Shown here in pieces: positions 17,164 through 26,530 of a stretch of 54,558 nucleotides of DNA (the first letter of the stretch is position 1; each line of letters begins with the position of its first letter). A model generated the notes under the pieces. That model did not search any database, was not told where the DNA came from, and worked only from the letters and a program-made list of their open reading frames with translations. A program made the translations under genes and the position numbers. The DNA comes from Pelistega indica. GTDB taxonomy: Bacteria; Pseudomonadota; Gammaproteobacteria; Burkholderiales; Burkholderiaceae_B. The stretch covers positions 1 through 54,558 of the forward strand of contig NZ_AYSV01000067.1 of the NCBI RefSeq assembly GCF_000506865.1, in the 5' to 3' direction.

Positions 17164-18813
17164 ATGTTTGGTTTTTTTAAGCGTTGGCGTTCAGGTGATA
17201 AGGATAAAGAAAAACTTGAGCACCAGCAAAATGCTGAGCTGGAGGCGGTAGAGTCAGTACCTGTTGAACAGGAAGAGGTAGCAACGGCAACGGTAATTAC
17301 ACAAGAAACGCCTATTAGCCAAACGGTAGAAACATCTCCCTCTACGATATTGGAGGTAACGCCTGATCCTATTGAGATACCTTCACCAACGCTAATTCCT
17401 GAGCCTACTATCAATACTGTGACTAATTTACCTACGGTGGATAGTCAATTACAAGAAGAACAGGACGGGAAAGTACATATACATGTCACACTCAATGAGA
17501 TGGCGGGTACGATTAGTGATGAGGAATTGGAAGCGGCTGCTCTAGCAGAGATTCCTGAAGATAGTCCGTTGCGATATGAGTCAACTAATCATACTGAGAC
17601 GGATGAAGATCAAGATGACAATGAGAATACGGGCATCGCTAAACATAGTGAGCCGCAATCTGACGTAGCCATACAATCTGATGTAGCACAAATACCAGTA
17701 GAGGTGACTCAAACCACAGAAGTAGTAGAACCTGTAGCAGATGTTATTCAGACTCAAGAAGTCGTATCAGAGATAGAATCTCCTCAAGCGACTGAAGTAG
17801 AGCAACAAGCAATAAGCATACTTGATCATGGTGATGAGTCTGTTAGCGGTGGTGAGGAAGTCATTGAAGAGGTCATTCACAGTGCTACGCCTGTGGCAGA
17901 AAAAGCATCTTGGTTAAGCCGTCTTAAAAAAGGGTTATCAAGAACAGGGTCTAGCATCAGTGCGATTTTTGTGGGCGTTAAAGTTGATGAAAATCTTTTC
18001 GAGGAATTGGAAACGGCGTTAATTATGTCGGATGCTGGACTTGAAGCGACACAATCATTACTGAGCAAATTACGTAGCAAGGTCAAAAAAGAACGCTTGG
18101 ATAATGCAGCAGATGTGAAAAAAGCCTTGCATCAGTTATTGACGGAACATTTAAAACCACTAGAGAAGCGTTTTATGCTTGACCAGGATATTACTAATGT
18201 AGTGATGATTGCAGGGGTTAATGGTGCAGGTAAAACAACATCGATTGGTAAATTAGCGCATCATTTTCAAGAGAGTGGGGCGAGTGTGTTATTGGCGGCT
18301 GGTGATACATTCCGTGCTGCCGCAAGAGAGCAGTTAATGGAATGGGGGTCACGAAACAATGTTCACGTGATTTCTCAAGACGGAGGTGATCCAGCTGCCG
18401 TGGCATTTGATGCGGTCAATGCAGGTAAGGCACGCAAAATGAATGTTGTGATGGTGGATACAGCAGGACGCTTACCTACCCAAACTCATCTCATGGAAGA
18501 GCTCAAGAAAATTAAACGTGTAATTAGTAAAGCAGATAGTAGCGCTCCCCATGAGGTACTCTTAGTGGTTGATGGTAATACAGGACAAAATGCTTTAGCA
18601 CAAATTCGTGCTTTTGATGCTGTATTAGGCTTGACGGGACTAGTAGTTACCAAACTAGATGGAACAGCCAAAGGTGGAACATTAGCTGCTGTAGCGGCAG
18701 GAAGCCAAGGTGTAAGACCTATACCTGTTTATTGGATTGGTGTCGGTGAAAAATTACATGACTTACAACCATTTGTGGCGAGCGAGTTTGCGAGTGCGTT
18801 ATTGGGTGAATAG
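17164..18813 (+). CDS. ftsY: Signal recognition particle receptor FtsY
   Basis: FtsY is the membrane-associated GTPase that receives SRP-ribosome complexes. The 549-residue protein starts with M-F-G-F-F-K-R-W, followed by a long acidic A domain (to about residue 240), then the NG domain: P-loop G-V-N-G-A-G-K-T-T, D-T-F-R-A-A-A-R-E-Q-L, D-T-A-G-R, and T-K-L-D-G. The A domain is rich in Glu, Val and Thr repeats and varies freely in the family. GAGAGAG precedes the ATG. Monocistronic; followed by a terminator shared with the opposing gene. Confidence 0.95.
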   Translation: MFGFFKRWRSGDKDKEKLEHQQNAELEAVESVPVEQEEVATATVITQETPISQTVETSPSTILEVTPDPIEIPSPTLIPEPTINTVTNLPTVDSQLQEEQDGKVHIHVTLNEMAGTISDEELEAAALAEIPEDSPLRYESTNHTETDEDQDDNENTGIAKHSEPQSDVAIQSDVAQIPVEVTQTTEVVEPVADVIQTQEVVSEIESPQATEVEQQAISILDHGDESVSGGEEVIEEVIHSATPVAEKASWLSRLKKGLSRTGSSISAIFVGVKVDENLFEELETALIMSDAGLEATQSLLSKLRSKVKKERLDNAADVKKALHQLLTEHLKPLEKRFMLDQDITNVVMIAGVNGAGKTTSIGKLAHHFQESGASVLLAAGDTFRAAAREQLMEWGSRNNVHVISQDGGDPAAVAFDAVNAGKARKMNVVMVDTAGRLPTQTHLMEELKKIKRVISKADSSAPHEVLLVVDGNTGQNALAQIRAFDAVLGLTGLVVTKLDGTAKGGTLAAVAAGSQGVRPIPVYWIGVGEKLHDLQPFVASEFASALLGE

Positions 18814-18897
18814 TGTAATTTACTAGTTAATTCAAATTTATAATAGTGATATTTATCATAGTGACATCACTTGATATATCGCAAGAAGTACAAAAAG

Positions 18898-18934
18898 GGG
18901 AGCCATATTAAAATAATATAGCTCCCTTTTTTTT
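18898..18934. terminator. Bidirectional terminator between ftsY and the CYTH-CHAD gene
   Basis: GGGAGC / GCTCCC outer stem (18898-18903, 18921-18926) with an inner ATATTA / TAATAT stem, T8 on the right for ftsY and a shorter A-run on the left for the convergent gene. Confidence 0.85.
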
Positions 18935-18959
18935 GTTGAAGTATAAATTCTTTTAACTA

Positions 18960-20738
18960 TTAACTAAACTGAATCTTACGAGGAAGTTCTTTAAGTACCT
19001 TATCTGAGTCTTTTTTCAAACGGCTAATTTGAGCAGATAACCAACCCACGGCAAACCAAGCTTCTGGATACTTGTGCGTAATACTAGAAAAGTAACTTAA
19101 TGCCGTAGAGCAGTCATTTAATTGTCCAAATACTTCCTGAGCATTCGCTAATTTTTTGACATAATTGTTTAGACTAGCATGTCCCTCTAGACCTTCATAA
19201 ACATTTAGCCCATAACGCATACGTTTGATTTTTTTACGTAGATCATGATATGACTCAATGTCAGAGCGATCATTCTTTTTCCAATGATGAACAATACTGT
19301 TATTCCATTTATTTAAACGTTTTTCTAAAATTTTACGTAAAGAATACTGATTTAATTGACTAGGAACGAGAGGGATAATATCTAAAAAAGGTCTATCTAG
19401 TGTTGTTTGTGTTGGCACAGGTAGAACACTAATGTCATCATTATTCGTCGTAGAAACGGTATTGTTTTGTTCTTTATCGCTTACAATATCAGTTGTAGTA
19501 GATGAAGCTTGCTGATTTTCAAGCATCACAGATTCTGCCGATGGGCTTACTTCGGCTAAGGCAGCAGTTGATGTTGTCTCTGAGACTATTTCGTCCTCTT
19601 TTTCGTTAGATGCTTTTTCTGGTATAGGGTCAGTGTTAGGTGCAGTGGCTACCCAAGCTAATAACTTAACTAAAAAGGTTTGGAAATCTACATCACGAGC
19701 TAGTTCGGAAGCTGTTCTTCCTTGATAATGATCAAGCTCAAGATGTGGCATACCAGCTTTTTCTAGAGGTGGCATAATGGTTTCTAACATGACATCTGTA
19801 TCACGTGTTGCCCCAAAGTTACCTAGAAATACCTTTAATTCTTGTCTAAGAGACTCGTCTGGTAAGTGGGCATAGCCGTCTAATAGTTTCCAATTGGAGG
19901 CTAGGCGTCGCATCCCAATGCGTAGCTGGTGTACATGTTCAGGCTTGGCAACTGTCATCACATCTCTAGTATCTACTTCAGCTAGATAAGCCGCATTAAG
20001 TGCCATTTGCTCTAGGCATTCTTCGGTTAGACGACAAAGTGCTTGAGTAGCGTTTAAATGCTTGGGTAATGTATAATTGACCGCTTTGCGCTCTGCCCAA
20101 AAACGTTGTGTTTCTTGTTGTTCAACGATTAATTGGTGCTCATTATCAGTGGTATTGATTTTGTGCATCATATTAGCGAGTGCATCGCCACGATGAGATT
20201 TACTACGTGTATCTAGTATAAGTTGATAATCATTTAACCAACGTAATCCCAAATCGAACATTGCTTCGATACTGCCAGATTTAAGCTCAAACTCTACTTC
20301 GTTAATGGGCAATTCTAGGCGTCCAGCACGAACAACACCTGTATCAAATGCAATTTCTACTGTGCCTTTTTTGGTGCGTTGTTTTTTAAACAGACGAGTA
20401 ACATCTGTTTCATAACGCAACTCTAATGGTTGTGTTAGGTTGGCTAGCACGGCTTCTGCCACAGTGCCTGCGTAAAGGCTTAAATCTAGTACAGGACCTG
20501 GGCGATGATGGTTTAGCTCAACGCGGCTTAAACTATTTGCACCAGCCATTTTTAATGTTTGAACCCAATCAGTGCCTTCTTGACGTAAACGAATAGCGAC
20601 CTTAGCTTTGGCTAATTGACGATCACTGGTATCAAAATACATAGCACGCAATGTAATACTTTCTGCTTTTTCAAGGGCTTTTTTAATTTTTAAGCGGCTT
20701 TGCGGAGGGATATGTAATTTAAGTTCTTGTTCAGACAT
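18960..20738 (-). CDS. CYTH and CHAD domain protein
   Basis: A 592-residue protein with an N-terminal CYTH (triphosphate tunnel) domain, ExExK seen as E-Q-E-L-K at 3-7, and later R-L-R-Q-E and E-V-E-F-E-L-K motifs. From about residue 265 a CHAD helical domain follows, with H-Q-L-R-I-G-M-R-R and later H-D-L-R-K-K-I-K-R-M-R-Y, the conserved His/Arg/Lys faces that bind polyphosphate. CYTH-CHAD proteins associate with polyphosphate granules or act as inorganic triphosphatases. A Ser/Thr/Glu-rich insert of about 75 residues (near 368-440) interrupts the CHAD region. Monocistronic, convergent with ftsY. Confidence 0.88.
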   Translation of the reverse strand: MSEQELKLHIPPQSRLKIKKALEKAESITLRAMYFDTSDRQLAKAKVAIRLRQEGTDWVQTLKMAGANSLSRVELNHHRPGPVLDLSLYAGTVAEAVLANLTQPLELRYETDVTRLFKKQRTKKGTVEIAFDTGVVRAGRLELPINEVEFELKSGSIEAMFDLGLRWLNDYQLILDTRSKSHRGDALANMMHKINTTDNEHQLIVEQQETQRFWAERKAVNYTLPKHLNATQALCRLTEECLEQMALNAAYLAEVDTRDVMTVAKPEHVHQLRIGMRRLASNWKLLDGYAHLPDESLRQELKVFLGNFGATRDTDVMLETIMPPLEKAGMPHLELDHYQGRTASELARDVDFQTFLVKLLAWVATAPNTDPIPEKASNEKEDEIVSETTSTAALAEVSPSAESVMLENQQASSTTTDIVSDKEQNNTVSTTNNDDISVLPVPTQTTLDRPFLDIIPLVPSQLNQYSLRKILEKRLNKWNNSIVHHWKKNDRSDIESYHDLRKKIKRMRYGLNVYEGLEGHASLNNYVKKLANAQEVFGQLNDCSTALSYFSSITHKYPEAWFAVGWLSAQISRLKKDSDKVLKELPRKIQFS

Positions 20739-20910
20739 GGGATATTTTCAGAAATTGACAATGGCTTAATCTTACCATTTAAACTATAACAAGGGGGTGT
20801 CAATAAGAGTTTTACTTATATTGGTAACAAACTTGTCATATTATTTGTGTAAAATATATGTCCTTTTGTAAGGGGTTTTGGTGTGAGTCCCTTATCTTGC
20901 CAAGCGTAGG

Positions 20911-20964
20911 ATAAAAAGAAAACCTAGCTAACATAGTGTCCAATAGGCTAATGTGTTAGCTAGG
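20911..20964 (-). terminator. Terminator of glpD
   Basis: An 11-bp stem CCTAGCTAACA (20923-20933) / TGTTAGCTAGG (20954-20964) with a 20-base loop. On the minus strand it is followed by TTTTCTTTTT. The rest of the 254-bp gap to the next gene (20739-20992) holds no recognisable gene. Confidence 0.8.
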
Positions 20965-20992
20965 CTATAACTAAGCTAATGCTTTATAGTGT

Positions 20993-22516
20993 TTAGTTAA
21001 GTGTATGATGTTGTGTCAAATAATTGCTTAACTCTTGGGTTTGCTCTGTGGTTAATAATAAACCCAAACGAGTGCGTCGCCATAGTATATCTTCAACCGT
21101 AGTTGCCCACTCATGGTTAATGAGGTAATTGACTTCATTTTCATATAAATCATGACCAAAATGACGTCCCATATCCTCTTTGCTTTGGCATAAAAAATCA
21201 CGACTTAATGTACCATAAGCTTTGCTATAGCGTAGACTTAGTGCTTCGGATAGCCATGGGTACTCTTGTCGAAGTTGCTGTGCAAATGTTTCTGGGCTGT
21301 CAATATTTCCCCCTGGAAGCTTTTCTGTTGCTGTCCAAGCTTGTGATTTATGGGTAAAGGGAGCAAGTTTTTCTAGTGCGTGCTCGGCTAAACGGCGATA
21401 AGTGGTAATTTTGCCACCATAAATGGAGAGTAGAGGAGGTTGTTGACTACCGTTGCCACCACTTAAATCAAATACATAATCACGAGTGACCGCTGAAGCT
21501 GATCCTGTGCTGTCATTATATAAAGGTCGGACACCAGACCAAGAGGAGACAATATCAGTACGGGTTAACGGTTTATCAAAATACTCGTTAATCAATGTGA
21601 GGAGATAATCTGTTTCTTCGTCACTAATGGCTACCTTATTAACATCACCTTTATAGTCAATATCTGTTGTACCAATCATGGTGAAATGGTCTCGGTGAGG
21701 TGTTGCAAATACTATTCGATTATCTTTGTTTTGCAAAATATAGGCATGATTACCCGGGTAAAATCTTGGTACAACAATATGACTACCTTGAACAAGGCGT
21801 AATTTATTACCCTCCTGCTGTGGGCGAATTAATTGGTCTAACTGTTCTACCCAAGGACCAGCGGCATTGATTAGAATATTTGCACTAACCGTAAAATTAG
21901 GCTTGTTTTCTGGTGTGATAGTGATAGACCAGTGTTGATTAGTATGATCAACAGCCGTTACTTGGTGTCTTGTCAGTATAGTTGCACCATGTTGTTCAGC
22001 GCTTTTTGCATTCAGAATAACTAGGCGAGAATCATCTACTTGGCAGTCTGAATAAATAAATCCTTTGGTATATTTGGATTTTAAGGCTGCTCCATAATCG
22101 TTGTTCTTACTTAATGGAATGAGAGAAGAACCCGGTAATCGATCAGAACGTTTAGCTAAATGATCATATAAAAAAAGTCCACAACGGATCATCCATGCAG
22201 GACGTAAATGAGGTTCATGAGGAAGCACAAAACGTAGTGGTTGAACCAGATGAGGGGCAATATTTAATAGTGTTTCACGTTCGGAAAGTGCTTCACGAAC
22301 CAATCTAAACTCATAGTGTTCTAAATAGCGTAGACCACCATGGATAAGTTTGCTACTGGCGGATGATGTAGCACTGGCTAAATCATTTTTTTCACAAACA
22401 AGGACTTTTAACCCACGACCAGCAGCATCTCTGGCAATACCGACTCCATTGATGCCACCACCGATAATACAAATATCATAGTGTTGCTGAGCATTTGGTT
22501 CTGATGTTTTTATCAT
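20993..22516 (-). CDS. glpD: Aerobic glycerol-3-phosphate dehydrogenase
   Basis: GlpD oxidises sn-glycerol-3-phosphate to dihydroxyacetone phosphate at the inner membrane, passing electrons to quinone. The FAD motif G-G-G-I-N-G-V-G-I-A-R-D-A-A-G-R-G is near residue 18, followed by S-S-K-L-I-H-G-G-L-R-Y-L-E, and the C-terminal half has I-Y-G-G-K-I-T-T-Y-R-R-L-A-E. Length 507 is typical. It lies 23 bp downstream of a marR gene on the same strand, so the two probably form one transcript. No glp permease or kinase gene is nearby. Confidence 0.94.
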   Translation of the reverse strand: MIKTSEPNAQQHYDICIIGGGINGVGIARDAAGRGLKVLVCEKNDLASATSSASSKLIHGGLRYLEHYEFRLVREALSERETLLNIAPHLVQPLRFVLPHEPHLRPAWMIRCGLFLYDHLAKRSDRLPGSSLIPLSKNNDYGAALKSKYTKGFIYSDCQVDDSRLVILNAKSAEQHGATILTRHQVTAVDHTNQHWSITITPENKPNFTVSANILINAAGPWVEQLDQLIRPQQEGNKLRLVQGSHIVVPRFYPGNHAYILQNKDNRIVFATPHRDHFTMIGTTDIDYKGDVNKVAISDEETDYLLTLINEYFDKPLTRTDIVSSWSGVRPLYNDSTGSASAVTRDYVFDLSGGNGSQQPPLLSIYGGKITTYRRLAEHALEKLAPFTHKSQAWTATEKLPGGNIDSPETFAQQLRQEYPWLSEALSLRYSKAYGTLSRDFLCQSKEDMGRHFGHDLYENEVNYLINHEWATTVEDILWRRTRLGLLLTTEQTQELSNYLTQHHTLN

Positions 22517-22539
22517 ATAAAACTGGTTATAAAAAAGTA

Positions 22540-23016
22540 TTAATTAAGACTAATGGAAAGGGTCTTTTTCAAATCACTGAGTGATTTTTGTAGTTTTTTA
22601 GTATTGGTTTCCGAAAACTGGCTGAAGGCTTCTTGGATATATGCATCATAGGCTTTTTGCATTTTGTTAAATGCTTTTGTTCCTTTGGGAGTTAAGCGAA
22701 CAAATGTGCTACGACGATCTTCTGTACTAAGAATGCGTTCAATCAGCTCTTCTTTTTCCAGTTGTGTTGTGATTGTCGTAATATTGCCATTGCTTACCAT
22801 TAGGCGAGAAGAAAGTTCTCCCATTTTTAAGCCATTTTTTTGTCCAGCCAACTGTGCCATTAAATCATATCTCGGTAAAGTGACATTAAATTGTTGGCGC
22901 ATTTTATCGCGAACGTAATTTAGAACTAGATTGTGACAGGCTTGCAGACGCAACCAAAGCGCTAAAGATTGGTTTGATTTTTCGGTAATTCGGGTTTCTA
23001 CATCAAATATCATCAC
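22540..23016 (-). CDS. MarR-family transcriptional regulator
   Basis: A 158-residue winged-helix regulator. The DNA-binding part reads L-P-R-Y-D-L-M-A-Q-L, G-L-K-M-G-E-L-S-S-R-L-M-V-S-N-G-N-I-T and the wing I-L-S-T-E-D-R-R-S-T-F-V-R-L-T-P-K-G. The ligand is unknown. A perfect palindrome in the divergent region (23092-23112) is a likely binding site and would let it control itself, glpD and perhaps the divergent ribB gene. Good length for the family. Confidence 0.9.
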   Translation of the reverse strand: MMIFDVETRITEKSNQSLALWLRLQACHNLVLNYVRDKMRQQFNVTLPRYDLMAQLAGQKNGLKMGELSSRLMVSNGNITTITTQLEKEELIERILSTEDRRSTFVRLTPKGTKAFNKMQKAYDAYIQEAFSQFSETNTKKLQKSLSDLKKTLSISLN

Positions 23017-23091
23017 ATGTCTCCTTGGTAATAGGAACTAAGCCACTCTTAAGTTGTTTAATTGTATGAATAAAAGAATGTATAAAAAATC

Positions 23092-23112
23092 AAGCATAAA
23101 ACTTTTATGCTT
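23092..23112. promoter_or_regulatory. 21-bp perfect palindrome between marR and ribB, likely operator
   Basis: AAGCATAAAA-C-TTTTATGCTT: 10-bp arms around one central base. Length and symmetry fit a MarR dimer site, and it lies 76 bp upstream of the marR start in a divergent intergenic region. No strong promoter hexamers were identified around it, and no FMN riboswitch was seen upstream of ribB. Confidence 0.6.
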
Positions 23113-23287
23113 AAACGAGTTTGATTATAAACCTTTTTTGTGAAGTTTAAATAGCATGTTTAAGACAATCATCATAGTTAATTCCCCGATAACAAAACAT
23201 TAAGGTGAAAAATCAAAGGATTATTCGCTCGAAAAGGGGTAAAATGACGGCTTATTAGTGAAAAAATATCCAATATTGGGAATTAAC

Positions 23288-24265
23288 ATGAGTTCAGCAG
23301 AAGAAATGTCTAGTGATTATCAAATTGCTAGTGTCAATGAGATTGTAGAAGAACTACGCCAAGGTCGCATGGTCATTTTAGTGGATGAGGAAAATCGCGA
23401 AAATGAGGGCGATTTATTAATGGCCGCTGATTTTATTACACCAGAAGCGATTAATTTTATGGTGACGCATGCGAGAGGGTTGGTATGTTTGACCTTGACT
23501 CATGAGCGTTGCCAGCAATTAGATTTGGCCATGATGACAAACAAAAATGGCTCTGGGTTTGGCACTAATTTTACCTTGTCAATTGAAGCTGCAGAGGGTG
23601 TGACAACGGGTATTTCTGCTGCTGATCGTGCTCATACAATTAAGGTAGCGGTAGCGGCTAATGCTAAACCAACAGATATTGTTCATCCCGGGCATATTTT
23701 CCCTGTGCGTGCCGTGCATGGTGGGGTATTAATCCGTGCAGGTCATACTGAGGCGGGTTGTGATTTAACTAAAATGGCGGGTTTAACGCCAGCAGCGGTG
23801 ATTTGTGAAATCTTAAAACCTGACGGCACGATGGCTCGTTTACCAGATTTGATTGAATTTGCTAAGCAACATCAACTAAAGATAGGTACTATTGAAGACC
23901 TCATCCAATATCGCAGTGAACATGAATCTATGATTCAACGTATCTCTGAGAAATCGCTTAATACCCCTTGGGGTGAGTTTAAAGCAGTGGCTTATCGTGA
24001 TAAGGCATCAGGAGCACCACATATTGCGTTAGTACATGGCGATATTAGTGCAGATAAAGAAACACTTGTACGTGTGCATGAGCCAGTTACTGCATTGGAC
24101 TTCTTGGATTGTGACAGCATTGCACATAGTTGGACAATGGATAAGGCATTAAAACGCATTAAGCAAGCAGAGCGTGGTGTGGTTGTTTTATTAAATGCCC
24201 AAGGATCTGAACATCGCTTATTGTCACGCTTAGAAGCCTGGAATGATGCTCAACCAAGCACATAA
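23288..24265 (+). CDS. ribB: 3,4-dihydroxy-2-butanone-4-phosphate synthase with degenerate GTP cyclohydrolase II-like domain
   Basis: The N-terminal domain makes the four-carbon precursor of riboflavin from ribulose 5-phosphate: D-E-E-N-R-E-N-E-G-D, T-H-A-R-G-L, and H-T-E-A-G-C-D-L are all present. The C-terminal half resembles RibA but lacks the zinc-binding Cys cluster (E-C-L-T-G-D and R-C-D-C-G are replaced around V-R-V-H-E-P), so it should not be a GTP cyclohydrolase. The frame is open to GTG 23258, but ATG 23288 has a GGGAA before it and is preferred. The frame stops early at 24265; its natural end lies in the next frame. Confidence 0.88.
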   Translation: MSSAEEMSSDYQIASVNEIVEELRQGRMVILVDEENRENEGDLLMAADFITPEAINFMVTHARGLVCLTLTHERCQQLDLAMMTNKNGSGFGTNFTLSIEAAEGVTTGISAADRAHTIKVAVAANAKPTDIVHPGHIFPVRAVHGGVLIRAGHTEAGCDLTKMAGLTPAAVICEILKPDGTMARLPDLIEFAKQHQLKIGTIEDLIQYRSEHESMIQRISEKSLNTPWGEFKAVAYRDKASGAPHIALVHGDISADKETLVRVHEPVTALDFLDCDSIAHSWTMDKALKRIKQAERGVVVLLNAQGSEHRLLSRLEAWNDAQPST

Positions 24266-24431
24266 AAAAGTGGCTGAACGATATGATTTGAGAACGTATG
24301 GTGTAGGCGCACAAATCCTACGAGATTTAAATGTAGGTCAAATGCGTTTATTATCAGTTCCTCGTAAAATGCCAAGTATGTCTGGTTACTCCTTAACTGT
24401 GACTGGATTTGAAACTGATGAATTAGAGTGA
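24243..24431 (+). pseudogene. Detached C-terminal end of the RibBA protein
   Basis: This frame reads H-K-K-V-A-E-R-Y-D-L-R-T-Y-G-V-G-A-Q-I-L-R-D-L, the usual end of the RibA-like domain. It overlaps the ribB frame by 23 bp and is displaced by +1, so one extra base near the A6 run at about 24265-24270, or just before it, separates them. No own RBS is visible. Confidence 0.75.
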
Positions 24432-24500
24432 TTTGTCATAAATTTGATGTGATAAAGCGAGTATAATAGCCACAATATTCACTTGATAAAGGAATCGACC

Positions 24501-25022
24501 ATGAAACCATATACTTTAGAACCTAATCGCAACGGTGAGGGATTACATATCGGTATCGTATGCGGACGTTTTAACGAAGAAATCGGTTATGCAGAGCTTA
24601 ACGCTTGTTTAGATGAATTAGGTGAGCTAGGGGTTGATGAAAGCCAAATTATGGTGGTCACAGTTCCTGGTGCTTTGGAGATGGGCTTAGCCTTACAACA
24701 AATGGCATTAAGCTATGAGTTTGATGCATTGATTGCATTAGGTGCGGTGATTCGTGGTGAAACTTATCATTTTGAAGTTGTGAGCAACGAGAGTGCTGCG
24801 GCGATTACACGCGTTGGTTTAGATATGAATATTCCTATCGCAAATGGCATATTAACATGTGAGACTGATGAGCAAGCCCAAGAGCGTGCCGAAACCAAAG
24901 GTCGTGATTGTGCGGTATGTGCAGTAGAAATGGCGAATCTAGTCGAAGCATTAATTCCAGAGTCTGATGATGACGAGGAATATGATGACGATGATGATTA
25001 CGAAGATGAAGACGAAGAATAA
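24501..25022 (+). CDS. ribH: 6,7-dimethyl-8-ribityllumazine synthase
   Basis: RibH condenses the RibB product with the pyrimidine intermediate in the penultimate step of riboflavin synthesis. Motifs: [28 protein letters not shown] and the catalytic His in it. ATG 24501 follows AAAGGA; the frame extends to TTG 24483 but this is unlikely. The last 20 residues are nearly all Asp, Glu and Tyr, an acidic tail that typical RibH lacks. Confidence 0.95.
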   Translation: MKPYTLEPNRNGEGLHIGIVCGRFNEEIGYAELNACLDELGELGVDESQIMVVTVPGALEMGLALQQMALSYEFDALIALGAVIRGETYHFEVVSNESAAAITRVGLDMNIPIANGILTCETDEQAQERAETKGRDCAVCAVEMANLVEALIPESDDDEEYDDDDDYEDEDEE

Positions 25023-25037
25023 ATAATTAGGAAAAAA

Positions 25038-25487
25038 ATGGCAATAAAAAGTAGAAGTGCTCGTCGTAGAGCGCGTGAGTACGCTTTACAAGGTATTTAT
25101 GCGTGGATAGTAAGTGGTTGTGTGCATCAAGAGAAAGGTGCCATTGATGCACATATCCGCTCTGATGAGGAATTTGCATCAGCGGATGAGGGATGGTACA
25201 AAACGATACTTTATGGTGTGTTTGATCAAGCGGGTCAATTAAGAGAAAAGTTCTCTCGCTTTATTGATCGTCCAGTTAATGAGCTGTCACCGATTGAACA
25301 TGGGGTATTGTTATTGGCAACATTTGAACTATCTGAGTCAGTGGATGTCCCTTATAAAGTTGTCATTAATGAGGCGGTAGAATTGACCAAAGAGTTTGGT
25401 GGTACCGACGGGTTTAAATTTGTTAATGGTGTTTTGGATAAATTAGCGGCCGAATTACGGCCCATTGAAGTGAATGCTAAGTCATGA
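25038..25487 (+). CDS. nusB: Transcription antitermination factor NusB
   Basis: NusB binds boxA RNA with S10 in rRNA antitermination. It begins [15 protein letters not shown] and ends with [17 protein letters not shown], the conserved C-terminal helix. Length 149 is typical. It is 15 bp after ribH and overlaps thiL by 4 bp: the common ribH-nusB-thiL order. Confidence 0.95.
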   Translation: MAIKSRSARRRAREYALQGIYAWIVSGCVHQEKGAIDAHIRSDEEFASADEGWYKTILYGVFDQAGQLREKFSRFIDRPVNELSPIEHGVLLLATFELSESVDVPYKVVINEAVELTKEFGGTDGFKFVNGVLDKLAAELRPIEVNAKS

Positions 25488-26512
25488 GGACCACTTCAGG
25501 AATGAGTGGTGAATTTGATTTAATCAAAAAATACTTTTCACGAGTCAGTGCACAACAGGCTCACTCTAGACACCAACAAGTGTTGCTAGGAGTAGCTGAT
25601 GATTGTGCACTTTTTACTTGTACAACAGGCAAAACAATAGCAACAAGTAAAGACTTATTATTAGAAGGTCGTCACTTTTTTTCTGATGTAGATCCTTATC
25701 GCTTAGGGCATAAGTCGTTAGCTGTTAATTTATCAGACTTGGCAGCTATGGGAGCAAAACCAATAGCCTGTTTATTAGGCTTAGGTTTACCTCGCCTAGA
25801 TGAGGCATGGTTATCTGCCTTTGCGGATGGTTTTTATCACCTATCTGAGCAATTTGCTTGTCCCTTAATTGGTGGTGATACAACGCGCAGTGATAAGGGT
25901 ATTATCATTAGCGTGACTGTTTTTGGTGAGGTGAGCCCACCCTATTTAATGCGTAGTCAAGCAAAAGAAGGGGATGTGATTTGGGTAAGTGGCGAGTTAG
26001 GTGCGGCACATATAGCGTTACAACTCTTGTCTAAGGCAGTAGAGGCACCTTTAGCTTATGATGAACAACAATTATTGAACAGTACAAGAGGGGCATTAGA
26101 GCAGCCAATGCCAAGAGTGTTGCTAGGTCAAGCGTTAAATGGTATTACCCATGCCATGATTGATATTTCAGATGGCTTAATCCAAGATTTAGGACATATG
26201 CTCCAGCAAAGTCAGGTATCAGCTTGCATTTATGAAAAACAGTTGCCCGTCAGCCCTCTGATTAAGTCCTTACCATTGGCAGTTATCCGAGAGGCGGTCT
26301 TATCAGGCGGAGATGTCTATGAGTTATGTTTTACGGCACCAGCCAGTAAGACTGATAATATTCAGCAAATAGCTAAACAATTGGCTATTCCAATCACAGC
26401 GATTGGTACAATTCTTCCAAATACTTCTAATGATAAAAATAAACTGATAGTATTAGATGAAAATAATAGTGAAATAAATATGCAGTACAAAGGGTTTGAC
26501 CACTTTGCGTAA
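25484..26512 (+). CDS. thiL: Thiamine-monophosphate kinase
   Basis: ThiL phosphorylates thiamine monophosphate to the diphosphate cofactor. The N-terminus [30 protein letters not shown] and G-G-D-T-T are typical of the PurM-like fold. ATG 25484 overlaps the nusB stop (ATGA); ATG 25502 with GAGGA 11 bases upstream is an equally good start. Length 342 fits. Confidence 0.94.
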   Translation: MRTTSGMSGEFDLIKKYFSRVSAQQAHSRHQQVLLGVADDCALFTCTTGKTIATSKDLLLEGRHFFSDVDPYRLGHKSLAVNLSDLAAMGAKPIACLLGLGLPRLDEAWLSAFADGFYHLSEQFACPLIGGDTTRSDKGIIISVTVFGEVSPPYLMRSQAKEGDVIWVSGELGAAHIALQLLSKAVEAPLAYDEQQLLNSTRGALEQPMPRVLLGQALNGITHAMIDISDGLIQDLGHMLQQSQVSACIYEKQLPVSPLIKSLPLAVIREAVLSGGDVYELCFTAPASKTDNIQQIAKQLAIPITAIGTILPNTSNDKNKLIVLDENNSEINMQYKGFDHFA

Positions 26513-26530
26513 TTGATTATTTAATGATTA

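Noticed and set aside
23017-23287. FMN riboswitch upstream of ribB
   Set aside because: The conserved FMN-element blocks were not found; only the palindrome at 23092-23112 is notable.
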